Assembly (NCBI GenBank): GCA_030609215.1
Contig: JAUWCR010000025.1
Location: forward strand, 1 to 9,775
DNA from: Actinomycetes bacterium
GTDB taxonomy: Bacteria; Actinomycetota; Humimicrobiia; Humimicrobiales; Humimicrobiaceae
Length of the DNA stretch: 9,775 bases
Direction of reading: 5' to 3'
Under the pieces are notes generated by a model. It searched no databases. It was not told the DNA's origin and saw only the letters and a program-made list of their open reading frames with translations. Positions within the stretch are counted from its first letter, which is position 1, and every line of letters begins with the position of its first letter. Below, piece by piece: positions 1 through 7,140 of the stretch. A program made the translations under genes and the position numbers.

Positions 1-347
1 TGCTGCCATGTGCCAAGAACCAGCTCACCATCAGATAGCGGTACAGTAATACCTGGGCCCATAAACGTGGCACGAATATGTGAGAACCCATTATCATCAC
101 CCCATGTCTGTGAGTGCCGGGTTTGTTTATTGCTTGAAACAAATTCTTCCAGCTGTTGACGTACATCTTCAACTAAAGCCGGCTCATATTCTATGGTTGA
201 AACAGAAGCAGTTGATCCAACAACAAAGACACCTGTCAACCCATCCCTTATGCCGGACCTGGAAACAATGCTTTTTACTTTGTCAGTAATATTTTTAATA
301 TCTGAAAATCCTTTTGTAGATATGGTTATTTTTTCACCAAATACCAT
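1..347 (-). CDS. yjbQ: YjbQ/UPF0047 family protein (secondary thiamine-phosphate synthase type), 3' end outside window
   Basis: Read from ATG at 345-347, the minus strand is open to the left edge: 115 residues are visible and roughly 20 C-terminal ones are missing if it has the family's usual length of 130-140. An AGGAGG ribosome site at 355-360, seven bases upstream, fixes the start. Family marks seen: a TIEYEP segment at residues 51-56, GDDNGFSH at 83-90, and GPGITVPLSDGELVLGTWQ at 97-115, the typical active-site region ending in GTWQ. The family is small, cytosolic and widespread. It is annotated as having secondary thiamine-phosphate synthase activity, although its main role is poorly defined. 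The gene lies 338 bases downstream of the last operon gene on the same strand and is noticeably richer in G+C (about 41% over the first 350 bases by hand count), so it is probably an independent unit. The family call is firm; the in vivo function is not. Confidence 0.9.
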   Translation of the reverse strand, partial: MVFGEKITISTKGFSDIKNITDKVKSIVSRSGIRDGLTGVFVVGSTASVSTIEYEPALVEDVRQQLEEFVSSNKQTRHSQTWGDDNGFSHIRATFMGPGITVPLSDGELVLGTWQ

Positions 348-402
348 AGGGTTTCCTCCTTGTTTTAATTAGCATAGTTTTATTTTATAAGGTTTTAATA
401 AG

Positions 403-442
403 AAAGTTATTTTTTTAGAAAATCTGAAAGCATAATAACTTT
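403..442. repeat. Imperfectly placed inverted repeat in the yjbQ leader
   Basis: AAAGTTATT at 403-411 is the exact reverse complement of AATAACTTT at 434-442, with 22 bases between. It lies 56 to 95 bases upstream of the yjbQ-type start, so it could be an operator or a leader hairpin. No T-run follows on the minus strand, so it is not a standard terminator. In DNA this rich in A and T, a nine-base match can arise by chance. Confidence 0.3.
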
Positions 443-593
443 ATGATTTTCGCTCCATATTGTATATCAATTTATATTTTATTACACATATAAAAAGATA
501 TGAATAATTAACACTACATTTTTTACAAAATTAAACTACTGTAAGTCTATATAGTGGATTTTTTTCAAAATAAGATATTAAAAAGAGACTCTA

Positions 594-680
594 ACTGTCA
601 AAGTTGGGTTTAAATTCCTCATAGTTATCTTCAATGCACTGTTAATAAGGACTATACTGAGGCTTCCTGGTCCTGTATTT
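594..680 (-). pseudogene. Decayed N-terminal fragment of an IS91-type transposase
   Basis: On the minus strand, codons from AAA at 678-680 down to 594 read KYRTRKPQYSPY, a TAA stop at 642-644, then QCIEDNYEEFKPNFDS, followed by a TAG at 591-593. This resembles the start of clostridial IS91/Y2-type transposases as I remember them (a YRPRNP motif, then SPYYQCVEDHFEEF, before the zinc-binding domain). The internal TAA sits where the family has a tyrosine or similar residue, as expected of a TAT- or TAC-to-TAA point mutation. No start codon, no zinc-finger cysteines and no catalytic tyrosines follow, so only about 29 codons survive. The fragment begins five bases beyond the stop codon of the neighbouring iron-dependent dehydrogenase gene. 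The call rests on remembered family pattern over a short stretch and needs a search. Confidence 0.55.
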
Positions 681-685
681 GTTTA

Positions 686-1849
686 TTAATTATAAGAATT
701 CTTTAAAATTGTTTTTATTTCTTCGATATCTGCAACACGTGGGTTATTGGTATAGTCAGGTAGCTCCATTGATTTTCTCGCTATTTCTTCTAATTCTGTC
801 TCTAGTACATTAAGTCCTTTTAAACTTGAATACATTTTTATTTCTTTTAGAAAGTTAACAAATAAATCACATGATTTTTCTGCAGCAATGCTATCACTAA
901 TTTCTACCAAATTTTTATCGAATAATCTGGCTAAAGTAGCAAACTTATCTACTGCACTTGAATAAGTATAACGCATAAATTCAGGATAAGTAGCTGCTAA
1001 AGCTTCGCCATGCATAATATGAGGACAACAACCACCCACGGCCATTCCAATACCATGAGGAAGAGTTACACCGGCATTAGCAATACTTAGTCCAGCAAGC
1101 GTATCTGCCCAAGCCATCTGAGTTCTTGCATTTAAATCTAATCCATCCTTAATTACATCTGGCAGATATTTTATCACTAACTTGATTGCCTCTAAAGCAA
1201 TTAATTCAATATATGGTGACGTATTTTTATGTAAATATGCTTCAAATGCATGTGTAAATACATCAAAACCAGTCGATGCAGATATATGTTCAGGTACTGT
1301 CAACATTAATTCAGGATCTATTATACTAACTTTCGGATATAAAATAGAATTATAGAGAGCTGACTTTCTCCTCTCTTTTTTGTTGGACACAACAGCCACC
1401 TGGGTAACCTGAGAACCTGTTCCGGAGGTAGTTGTAATTGCAATTACTGGTAGAGTCTTTTCTGTAGGTTGAGTTTCTCTAAAAAAAAGATAATCCCAAG
1501 AAGTTCCTTTGTGAGTAGCTTCTACAGCAATAGCTTTTGCAGTATCCATACTTGACCCCCCACCTATTCCAATAATTACATCCGCTTTAAAGTCTTTTGC
1601 TATTTCTGCTCCAGTTGTAACTGAATCTGTGGTTGGATTGGGCACAACTTTATCAAAATGTTTGAAACCCACGCCAGCATCAGATAATGATTCCTTTACT
1701 TTATCAAAAACAGGTTTTATAGCCTTAAATGTTGGCACCGTAACCAAAACACATCTTTTTCCAATTTTAGAAGTCGCTTCTCCTATTTCATTTACTCTTC
1801 CACATCCAAATCTAATCTCTGTTGATTGATAATAATTAAAACTATTCAT
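686..1849 (-). CDS. Iron-containing alcohol dehydrogenase (group III ADH family)
   Basis: This 387-residue protein has the usual length for the family and should be a cytosolic NAD(P)-dependent oxidoreductase interconverting an alcohol and an aldehyde or ketone. The N-terminal Rossmann-like half carries GGGSSMD at residues 96-102 and the TTTSGTGSQ nucleotide-binding segment at 139-147. The C-terminal helical half carries the metal ligands. By comparison with lactaldehyde reductase (FucO) these are D196 and H200 in GFDVFTHAFEAY, H265 in LPHG and H280 in MHGEALA, so all four are present and the enzyme should be active. ATG at 1847-1849 has AGGAGG at 1857-1862, seven bases upstream. It is the last gene of the apparent operon, 53 bases after the PfkB kinase gene. 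Substrate is not readable; a short aldehyde released during sugar or polyol breakdown (lactaldehyde, glycolaldehyde) would fit the context. No terminator with a clear T-run follows. Confidence 0.92.
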   Translation of the reverse strand: MNSFNYYQSTEIRFGCGRVNEIGEATSKIGKRCVLVTVPTFKAIKPVFDKVKESLSDAGVGFKHFDKVVPNPTTDSVTTGAEIAKDFKADVIIGIGGGSSMDTAKAIAVEATHKGTSWDYLFFRETQPTEKTLPVIAITTTSGTGSQVTQVAVVSNKKERRKSALYNSILYPKVSIIDPELMLTVPEHISASTGFDVFTHAFEAYLHKNTSPYIELIALEAIKLVIKYLPDVIKDGLDLNARTQMAWADTLAGLSIANAGVTLPHGIGMAVGGCCPHIMHGEALAATYPEFMRYTYSSAVDKFATLARLFDKNLVEISDSIAAEKSCDLFVNFLKEIKMYSSLKGLNVLETELEEIARKSMELPDYTNNPRVADIEEIKTILKNSYN

Positions 1850-1902
1850 CTAATATCCTCCTAATTCTCTGTTTAATTTCAATACTTTAAAATATTTGTT
1901 TC

Positions 1903-2808
1903 CTATTTATTAATAAAAAGATTCTTGATTATATTTTTATCTAATATTGGGGTAGGTCCAATTTGTGAAGAAACCCATGAGCCTAATTTATTGGCAGTAT
2001 TACTTATTTCTTCCAGTGTTTTACCATTGAGATACTGTATCACCATTGCCGCTGTAAAAGCATCTCCAGCTCCTACCGTATCTCCAACAACAATCTTATA
2101 TCCAGAGTGCTCAAAATAATTATTTCTATCCACCAGAAGACTTCCGTTTTCACCTCTTGTTAGGCAGATTAGTTTTATATCGTATTCATCTATCAACTTT
2201 TCGCACAAAACAATATCATCTTTTTCATTAGAGTAGCCTATTAAATCTATCAATATTTTCAATTCTTCCTGATTTAACTTTAATATAGTCGCAAACTTTA
2301 AAGACTCAATAATGGTTTTAGCACAATAGAAATTCTGTCTAAGATTTATATCTAGAACTTTTATAGTATTGGTTATAGTTATCTTCAAAAAGTTAATGAT
2401 TGTTTTATGAGATTTTACAGACCTTTGGGCTAATGTTCCAAAGCAGACTACATCGGCATCTCTTGCAATCATTTTCCAACTATCATCTAATTCTAAAAAA
2501 TCCCAAGCAATATTTTTATGAATTATATAATCTGGTTGCCCATTACTATCTAACTTGACATCAACTGTGCTGGTTGTATGACTGTAATCAATTTGTATAA
2601 AATCCTTAACTAAATTAAGTTTATCTAAAGATTCTAAAATCTCTTCTCCCAAAGAATCGTTACCGATTCTACTGGCAATAATTCCACTCTGTCCCAATTT
2701 TGAAATAAAATATGCAAAATTAGCTGGAGCTCCACCAAGCTTTTTACCTCTGGGAAACACATCCCAGAGTATTTCTCCTAATCCTACAATTTTAAATTTT
2801 TTTTCCAT
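1903..2808 (-). CDS. PfkB-family carbohydrate kinase (fructokinase-like)
   Basis: The 301-residue protein has the normal length of the ribokinase/fructokinase family, ATP-dependent cytosolic sugar kinases. It opens with GLGEILWDVFP (residues 9-19) and the substrate-lid signature GGAPANFAYFISKLG (25-39). DINLR lies at 153-157, a LTRGENGSLL strand at 216-225, and the C-terminal PfkB signature DTVGAGDAF at 243-251, where G246-A247-G248 form the anion hole and D249 is the catalytic base. These marks predict an active kinase. The GGAPAN form and the closing sequence are most like fructokinases, so a keto-sugar substrate is likely but not proven. The ATG at 2806-2808 has no recognisable ribosome site: the upstream bases are almost all A and T, and the frame is closed by a TAA at 2830-2832. 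Translation may depend on an unstructured AT-rich leader. It lies 54 bases after URO-D paralog A. Confidence 0.9.
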   Translation of the reverse strand: MEKKFKIVGLGEILWDVFPRGKKLGGAPANFAYFISKLGQSGIIASRIGNDSLGEEILESLDKLNLVKDFIQIDYSHTTSTVDVKLDSNGQPDYIIHKNIAWDFLELDDSWKMIARDADVVCFGTLAQRSVKSHKTIINFLKITITNTIKVLDINLRQNFYCAKTIIESLKFATILKLNQEELKILIDLIGYSNEKDDIVLCEKLIDEYDIKLICLTRGENGSLLVDRNNYFEHSGYKIVVGDTVGAGDAFTAAMVIQYLNGKTLEEISNTANKLGSWVSSQIGPTPILDKNIIKNLFINK

Positions 2809-2862
2809 ATGTATAATGTATTTAGTATATTAATTTTTAAATAAATAGTTAAAATCCTACAG

Positions 2863-4065
2863 CTATAGTTTAAAATTGTTTATCTCATCAAAAGCAGCAA
2901 TTATATTTTTAACCGGTACTTTTGCTTGAATGCAATGAACAGGTGTAAATACAAAACCCCCTCCATTTGAAAATATCTTTGCATTCTTTCTTACTTGTTT
3001 TCTGACTTCTTCTTCAGTGCCAAATGGTAAAACATGCTGGGTATCCACACCACCACCCCAGAAACAAATATCCTTGCCAAATTCTTTTTTTAGTTTTTCC
3101 GGATTCATATTATTTGCTGTAAATTGAACTGGATTTAAAATATCTACCCCACAGTCAATAAGTTCTGGTATGAATTCATAGATTGAACCACAATTATGCA
3201 TCATCACATAATAATTAGACCTTTTCTTTACATGGTCTATAAATCTTTTAAAATTCGGGAAAAAAAACTCTTTTGCCAAATCAGGTGAAATCATACACCC
3301 TTTCTGATTTCCCATATCTTTATGCATCATCATAATATCTGCTATATCTCCAACTGAATCATAGAAAATATTAAAATTTCTAATAAACATATCAGTTAAT
3401 CTCTCCATAAAATATTTAGTAAGATCTTTTCCGAGAATCAGATTTATAAATGCTTTTTCATAACCAAAGATATCTTCTGCTGAAAAACTTGCAAAAACAT
3501 CTCCTATAACTGCTTTATCCATACCTTTTAATCTTTCAGCTTCTCTTTTAAAATATTCTGCCTCTCTTTCTCCATAACCTGTAAAATCAAAATTTTTTTC
3601 AATATCTTCTATAGTATTTGCATCTTGTAATAAGTATTCTATAGGATCGAAATAGTAACCTTCTTTAGGAAGCTTGAATTTATATCCACCTTTTTCAAGA
3701 ATATAAGACCCATCATTTTGTTTTACTGGATTGAAATCTTCTGAAACAATTACTTTTAATCCATTTGGCATCTTCCATTCTTTCTTTCCAACATCATTTC
3801 TCACCCCTAAAGCATCTATCGGTGGAAGTATAGGAACCGTATCAATTTGTAATACTTCTCTTATAGAATCTTCAACTTTTGCTGCCAAGATAAAGGAATC
3901 CATAATCTCAATAACACCATCCTTGATACCCAGGGCCTTCTTTAATTCATTATAGGCATACACGTGTATTGTTGATTGGATGCTTCCACCCAGGTCAACT
4001 GGTATCTTGTCAGATTCTTTATGATTAATTGCTCTTCGTATTCTTTCTTTCGATGTATCTTCCAA
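2863..4065 (-). CDS. URO-D-family protein, methyltransferase-like (paralog A)
   Basis: This 400-residue protein belongs to the uroporphyrinogen decarboxylase superfamily (TIM barrel), the branch holding MtaA/MtbA/CmuA-like methyltransferases. The N-terminus SKERIRRAINHKESDKIPVD (residues 5-24) is typical. The C-terminal half has MMHNCGS (288-294) giving an HxC pair (H290, C292), DILNPVQ (308-314), FGKDICFWGGG (329-339) and TPVHCIQAKVPVKNI (374-388). In zinc methyltransferases of this fold the ligands are HxC plus a distant Cys. Here H377 aligns with that Cys by my count and C378 is next to it, so metal binding is plausible. Haem-pathway URO-D is unlikely: no haem genes are nearby and there are several paralogs. 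The start is TTG at 4063-4065. No ATG or GTG lies upstream in frame, and the family N-terminus begins here. The likely ribosome site GAGGGG lies 15 bases upstream, which is far. Paralog C is its closest relative in the window. Confidence 0.85.
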   Translation of the reverse strand: MEDTSKERIRRAINHKESDKIPVDLGGSIQSTIHVYAYNELKKALGIKDGVIEIMDSFILAAKVEDSIREVLQIDTVPILPPIDALGVRNDVGKKEWKMPNGLKVIVSEDFNPVKQNDGSYILEKGGYKFKLPKEGYYFDPIEYLLQDANTIEDIEKNFDFTGYGEREAEYFKREAERLKGMDKAVIGDVFASFSAEDIFGYEKAFINLILGKDLTKYFMERLTDMFIRNFNIFYDSVGDIADIMMMHKDMGNQKGCMISPDLAKEFFFPNFKRFIDHVKKRSNYYVMMHNCGSIYEFIPELIDCGVDILNPVQFTANNMNPEKLKKEFGKDICFWGGGVDTQHVLPFGTEEEVRKQVRKNAKIFSNGGGFVFTPVHCIQAKVPVKNIIAAFDEINNFKL

Positions 4066-4080
4066 GGTTTTATACGTATT

Positions 4081-4086
4081 CCCCTC
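4081..4086 (-). promoter_or_regulatory. Possible, unusually distant ribosome binding site for paralog A
   Basis: GAGGGG on the minus strand is the only purine-rich, anti-16S-like run before the TTG start at 4063-4065. The 15-base spacing is longer than the usual 5-9, and it abuts an AT palindrome. Either initiation is weak or the true start differs (ACG or AAT codons lie between in frame, but no standard start does). Confidence 0.35.
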
Positions 4087-4110
4087 AATATTATTTTTTA
4101 AAATAATATT
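4087..4110. repeat. Perfect AT-only palindrome between two URO-D genes
   Basis: AATATTATTTT (4087-4097) and AAAATAATATT (4100-4110) are exact reverse complements separated by two T. In RNA this would fold into a hairpin of about 9-10 A-U pairs immediately 5' of the GAGGGG run before paralog A. It contains no G or C, so it is weak. It could act as an mRNA processing or translation-modulating element, or as a protein-binding palindrome. It is not a good intrinsic terminator for the upstream gene. Confidence 0.45.
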
Positions 4111-4130
4111 TGATTTACTTTATATATTTT

Positions 4131-5147
4131 TTATTGACATATTTTATCGTTCCATGCCTCAAACACAGCTTCGACATTTTCAATAGGGTTATACTTTCCC
4201 CATTCACATTGAGCTATTACTCCTCCATTTCCGTCATCAAGAGCTCTCCTTACCTTCATCACTGCTTTTTTAACATCGTCAGGGACACCAAAAGGAATAA
4301 TAGACTGTCTGTCTATTTCACCCCAGAAAGTAATCTTTCCTTTAAATTTTTTACCAAGTTCCTCAATATTCATTATGAATAATTGAGAATTTACTGCATC
4401 AATTCCTATTTCTACAAAGTCATTAAAAAATTTTTCTGTATTACCATCTGTATGGAAAAAAGCAAACTTACCTGCTGCATGGATCATATCACAGTATTCT
4501 TTATAGAGTGGCTTAAATACTTCTCTCCAGACTATAGGATTAATAAGAGGTCCCCGATTAGTTCCTAAATCATCCATAAAAAAAATCCCATCAACATCTG
4601 TTTTGCACCAGCTCGCTATGTCTGCCAAATAAAACTCGTGTATTATTTCAAGTAACTTGTGAAACTCAGTTGCATCATAGCCAATATCTAAAAACAGATT
4701 CTGGGTACCTCTTAAAAACTGCAATCTTTCAAATGGTCTTGCTGTAACATCCGATAAAACAAAATTATTAGTATTCTCATAAGATCTATTTATATAAAAG
4801 ATATCTCTATTCTCAATTAAGCGATACGGAGGTTTAAAACTTTTTAGTTTTGACCAGTCCTCCAAAGCTGGTTTTTTTACTTCTCCAATAATTCCTGGTT
4901 CTCCTACATACCAAATGCTTCCCCAATCATCTGTATAACTACCTTTTTTAGCTGTTTGTTTAACTACTTCATCGCTCCATCCTGGACTTAATTGTGAGGC
5001 ACTAATATCCATAGGATATTTAGCAATTACTTTTTCAAACTTATCTTTTTCAAATAGCATTACATGTGGAAGAGCCCATAAGTCCCTTGGAACCCTGTCA
5101 GGTTTATTAAAAGTTAAACATGCTTTTACTCTTTCTCTTCCTGTCAT
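4131..5147 (-). CDS. URO-D-family protein (paralog B)
   Basis: At 338 residues this is the shortest complete URO-D-fold protein here, and near the usual length for the core TIM barrel. The start RERVKACLTFNKPDRVPRD (residues 4-22) is the family N-terminus. FFMDDLGTNRGPLINP (189-204) is the conserved mid-barrel segment, FFHTDGN (230-236) sits at the HxC position of zinc methyltransferases, and KITFWGEID (271-279) and IAQCEWGKYNPIENV (311-325) follow. The second ligand position is Asp (D234) rather than Cys, while C314 aligns with the third zinc ligand of MtaA-type enzymes, giving an H-D-C set. The enzyme may bind a metal differently or have another chemistry. ATG at 5145-5147 has AGGAG at 5156-5160, eight bases upstream. 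It lies 59 bases after the zinc dehydrogenase gene and 65 before paralog A. Substrate and reaction are unknown. Confidence 0.83.
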   Translation of the reverse strand: MTGRERVKACLTFNKPDRVPRDLWALPHVMLFEKDKFEKVIAKYPMDISASQLSPGWSDEVVKQTAKKGSYTDDWGSIWYVGEPGIIGEVKKPALEDWSKLKSFKPPYRLIENRDIFYINRSYENTNNFVLSDVTARPFERLQFLRGTQNLFLDIGYDATEFHKLLEIIHEFYLADIASWCKTDVDGIFFMDDLGTNRGPLINPIVWREVFKPLYKEYCDMIHAAGKFAFFHTDGNTEKFFNDFVEIGIDAVNSQLFIMNIEELGKKFKGKITFWGEIDRQSIIPFGVPDDVKKAVMKVRRALDDGNGGVIAQCEWGKYNPIENVEAVFEAWNDKICQ

Positions 5148-5206
5148 TCCTTATACTCCTATCTAACCCTAAAAATATTCCAACTATGAAAATCGGTAGT
5201 CTCTAC

Positions 5207-6229
5207 TCAATCAAGAGAGGTCATTACTTTCATTACTTTGTCCTTTTTTTCTAAAATATATTTATAAGCACTTAAATAATTTGAAAATGAAAACTCACTG
5301 GTGATTAATTTTTTTAATAGAAGCTTACTATTCTCTGTTAATTTAATAGCTTTGAGGAAATCATTTTTCTGATACATTAAAGTTCCAATTAAGCTTAATT
5401 CACGATCTTGTACAAGTCCTAAATCCACAAGTGGTTTTTTCCCATAGACACCAACAACAATAATCTTGCTTCCTTTTCTTGCCACTGATATTGCTTGAGA
5501 TATGGTTTCCTGAACCCCAACACATTCAAATATTATATCTGCTTTATCTTTGCCAAAATTAGTTAATATAGCATTATTTAATTCTTCTTTTTCTGGATTT
5601 AAAACAAAATCTATGCCACATTCTTTAGCAATATTTAACCTGAACTCACTAAGGTCAGTTATCATTACCTGGGTAGCTCCAAGACCTTTTGCTGCCTGAC
5701 TAACAAGATTGCCAATTGGTCCAGCACCTAATACCAAGACCTTTTTACCAGAAATCTCTCCCCCTCGGCCAATAGCATGAACAGCAACTGCTGCTGGTTC
5801 AATCATTGCACCCTCATCAAAAGATAAGCTCTCCGGTATTTTTAAAATCATTTCTTTATTAATACTAATGTACTCCTGAGCTGCTCCATTTGTTTGAAAA
5901 CCCATAACTTTAAGCTCATCACAAATATGATACATGCCATGCCTGCATGGATAACATTTACCACACGTTACCTGAGGCATTAAAATAACTTTCTCTCCTA
6001 TACGAAAGCAATCTACTAAAGAGCCTAACTCTTCTATAATTCCGGAAACTTCATGACCTTGAACAATTGGGTAATCAGTATATGGATGAACTCCATGAAA
6101 TACATGGATATCTGAACCGCAAATTCCTATCTTCTTTACTTTTACAAGAACTTCCATTTCTCTTGGATTTGGTTTTTCAATTTCTTTATAAATAATTTTT
6201 CCAGGTTTTACCATAATTGCTTGTAGCAT
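5207..6229 (-). CDS. Zinc-dependent medium-chain alcohol/polyol dehydrogenase
   Basis: This 340-residue protein has the normal length of the MDR sorbitol/threonine dehydrogenase group, which oxidises secondary alcohols of polyols or sugar acids with NAD+ in the cytosol. Catalytic zinc residues are C37 (GICGSDIHVFHG), H59-E60 (GHE) and E144 (EPAAVAVHA). The structural zinc lobe is complete: C89, C92, C95 and C103. The Rossmann segment reads VLVLGAGPIGN (164-174), and D192 after the second strand favours NAD(H) over NADP(H). TNGAAQEYISI (113-123) and LVQDRELSLIGTLMY (272-286) resemble iditol/sorbitol-type dehydrogenases, but I cannot assign a substrate. ATG at 6227-6229 has GGAG five bases upstream. 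It follows the ABC ATPase gene by 83 bases, the largest gap in the operon, where I see no terminator. Product with the PfkB kinase downstream: a keto-sugar could be made here and phosphorylated there. Confidence 0.93.
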   Translation of the reverse strand: MLQAIMVKPGKIIYKEIEKPNPREMEVLVKVKKIGICGSDIHVFHGVHPYTDYPIVQGHEVSGIIEELGSLVDCFRIGEKVILMPQVTCGKCYPCRHGMYHICDELKVMGFQTNGAAQEYISINKEMILKIPESLSFDEGAMIEPAAVAVHAIGRGGEISGKKVLVLGAGPIGNLVSQAAKGLGATQVMITDLSEFRLNIAKECGIDFVLNPEKEELNNAILTNFGKDKADIIFECVGVQETISQAISVARKGSKIIVVGVYGKKPLVDLGLVQDRELSLIGTLMYQKNDFLKAIKLTENSKLLLKKLITSEFSFSNYLSAYKYILEKKDKVMKVMTSLD

Positions 6230-6312
6230 TTTTTCTCCAACTTTTTAAAATTTATATTTCTAGTTCGTTTTTATTCAAACACATAAAAAAATAATAATTC
6301 CATATAATGATT

Positions 6313-7101
6313 CTAAGAATGATAGTTCATAATTTCTGCGCCAGTAATTAATTTGACTATATCATTATGTAAATCATCCAGCCTATCCCCATAATCTTTA
6401 AAGATAATATCCCCTACTCTTCTGCCGTTTCGCAATACTATTACTCTATCTGCAATTTTAATAATATGCTCTATATTATGAGTAATAATTATAATACCAT
6501 TTACGTGCTTTCTAGTTTCTTTAATCAAATCAAGAACTTTTTTAGATTCTCTTACACCAAGCGCTGCAGCGGGTTCGTCCATTATAATAATCTTTTGCCC
6601 CCAAAATAAGGCTCTTGTTATGGTAATGGCTTGTCTCTGTCCACCAGAAAGTTGTTTAACTTTTTGAGTTAAAAGTGGCAAATTTATAGATATATTTTTT
6701 ATGGTTTGAGATGCCTCTTTTTGCATCTTCCTGCTATCAACAAAACCAAAAAGCCAACCAATGCCTTCACTTTTATATTCCCTTCCAGCAAAAATATTCT
6801 GTGAAAAGTCAAGGTTTTCAAAGAGTGCAAGGTCTTGATAAATTGTTTCTATTCCAAGCTCAAAAGCGTCTTTTGGATTTTTAATACTTACTGGTTTTCC
6901 AAATACCTCAATACTTCCATCATTTGGTAATTCTGCTCCAGATAAAATCTTTATTAAAGTCGATTTACCGGCACCATTATCTCCAACCAATCCAAGAATT
7001 TCACCATCTTTTAGCTCAAAATCTACATTCTCAAGAGCTGCAATAGAACCAAAATATTTTGTTATATTTTTTGCCCTTATTATATAATTATCATTCGACA
7101 T
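6313..7101 (-). CDS. Single-domain sugar-type ABC transporter ATPase
   Basis: The 262-residue protein is one ABC domain, peripheral on the inner face of the membrane, powering import. Motifs run in order: Walker A GDNGAGKS at 40-47 (K46), Q-loop Q89 in IYQDLALFENL, signature LSGGQ at 151-155, Walker B IIIMDEP at 171-177 (E176), the AAALG stretch after it at 178-182, and switch H208 in ITHN. These match the ribose/fructose (CUT2) importer ATPases. Those are usually about 500 residues with two fused ABC domains; this is the single-domain FrcA-like form, which would work as a homodimer. ATG at 7099-7101 has GGGAGG seven bases upstream. It is separated from its permease gene by URO-D paralog C, an unusual arrangement. 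The substrate is not readable, and no substrate-binding protein is in the window. Confidence 0.93.
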   Translation of the reverse strand: MSNDNYIIRAKNITKYFGSIAALENVDFELKDGEILGLVGDNGAGKSTLIKILSGAELPNDGSIEVFGKPVSIKNPKDAFELGIETIYQDLALFENLDFSQNIFAGREYKSEGIGWLFGFVDSRKMQKEASQTIKNISINLPLLTQKVKQLSGGQRQAITITRALFWGQKIIIMDEPAAALGVRESKKVLDLIKETRKHVNGIIIITHNIEHIIKIADRVIVLRNGRRVGDIIFKDYGDRLDDLHNDIVKLITGAEIMNYHS

Positions 7102-7140
7102 ATTAATACCCTCCCTTAAGATTTAATTAGGTTTCTACCT

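Larger units (their letters stand above)
361..685. other. AT-rich intergenic stretch
   Basis: No intact gene is visible on either strand in these 325 bases. The right part holds a decayed transposase fragment (594-680), and the left part holds an inverted repeat (403-411 with 434-442). Any promoter for the yjbQ-type gene should lie here. I found several TATA-like hexamers on the minus strand but no pairing with a good -35 box at 16-18 bases, so I do not name one. Confidence 0.6.

Noticed and set aside
80..289. Open frame on the plus strand near the left edge
   Set aside because: It lies antisense to the clear YjbQ-family coding frame, and its translation has no family features.
648..674. AGGAC / GTCCT arms as a terminator for the operon
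   Set aside because: The stem is only five pairs with a 17-base loop, no T-run follows on the minus strand, and the bases are explained by the transposase-like reading frame.
4087..4110. The AT palindrome as an intrinsic terminator after paralog B
   Set aside because: It has no G-C pairs, and is followed on the minus strand by GAGGGG rather than a T-run.
3731..4568. Plus-strand open frames opposite the URO-D genes (also 1629-1829, 1925-2119 and 7758-8060)
   Set aside because: They are antisense to strongly supported genes, lack ribosome sites and give low-complexity, Ser/Phe/Ile-rich translations typical of the reverse strand of AT-rich genes.
6230..6312. Promoter or terminator in the largest intra-operon gap
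   Set aside because: Only AT-rich sequence and a five-base ATTCT/AGAAT palindrome were found; no -35/-10 pair or stable hairpin with a T-run.
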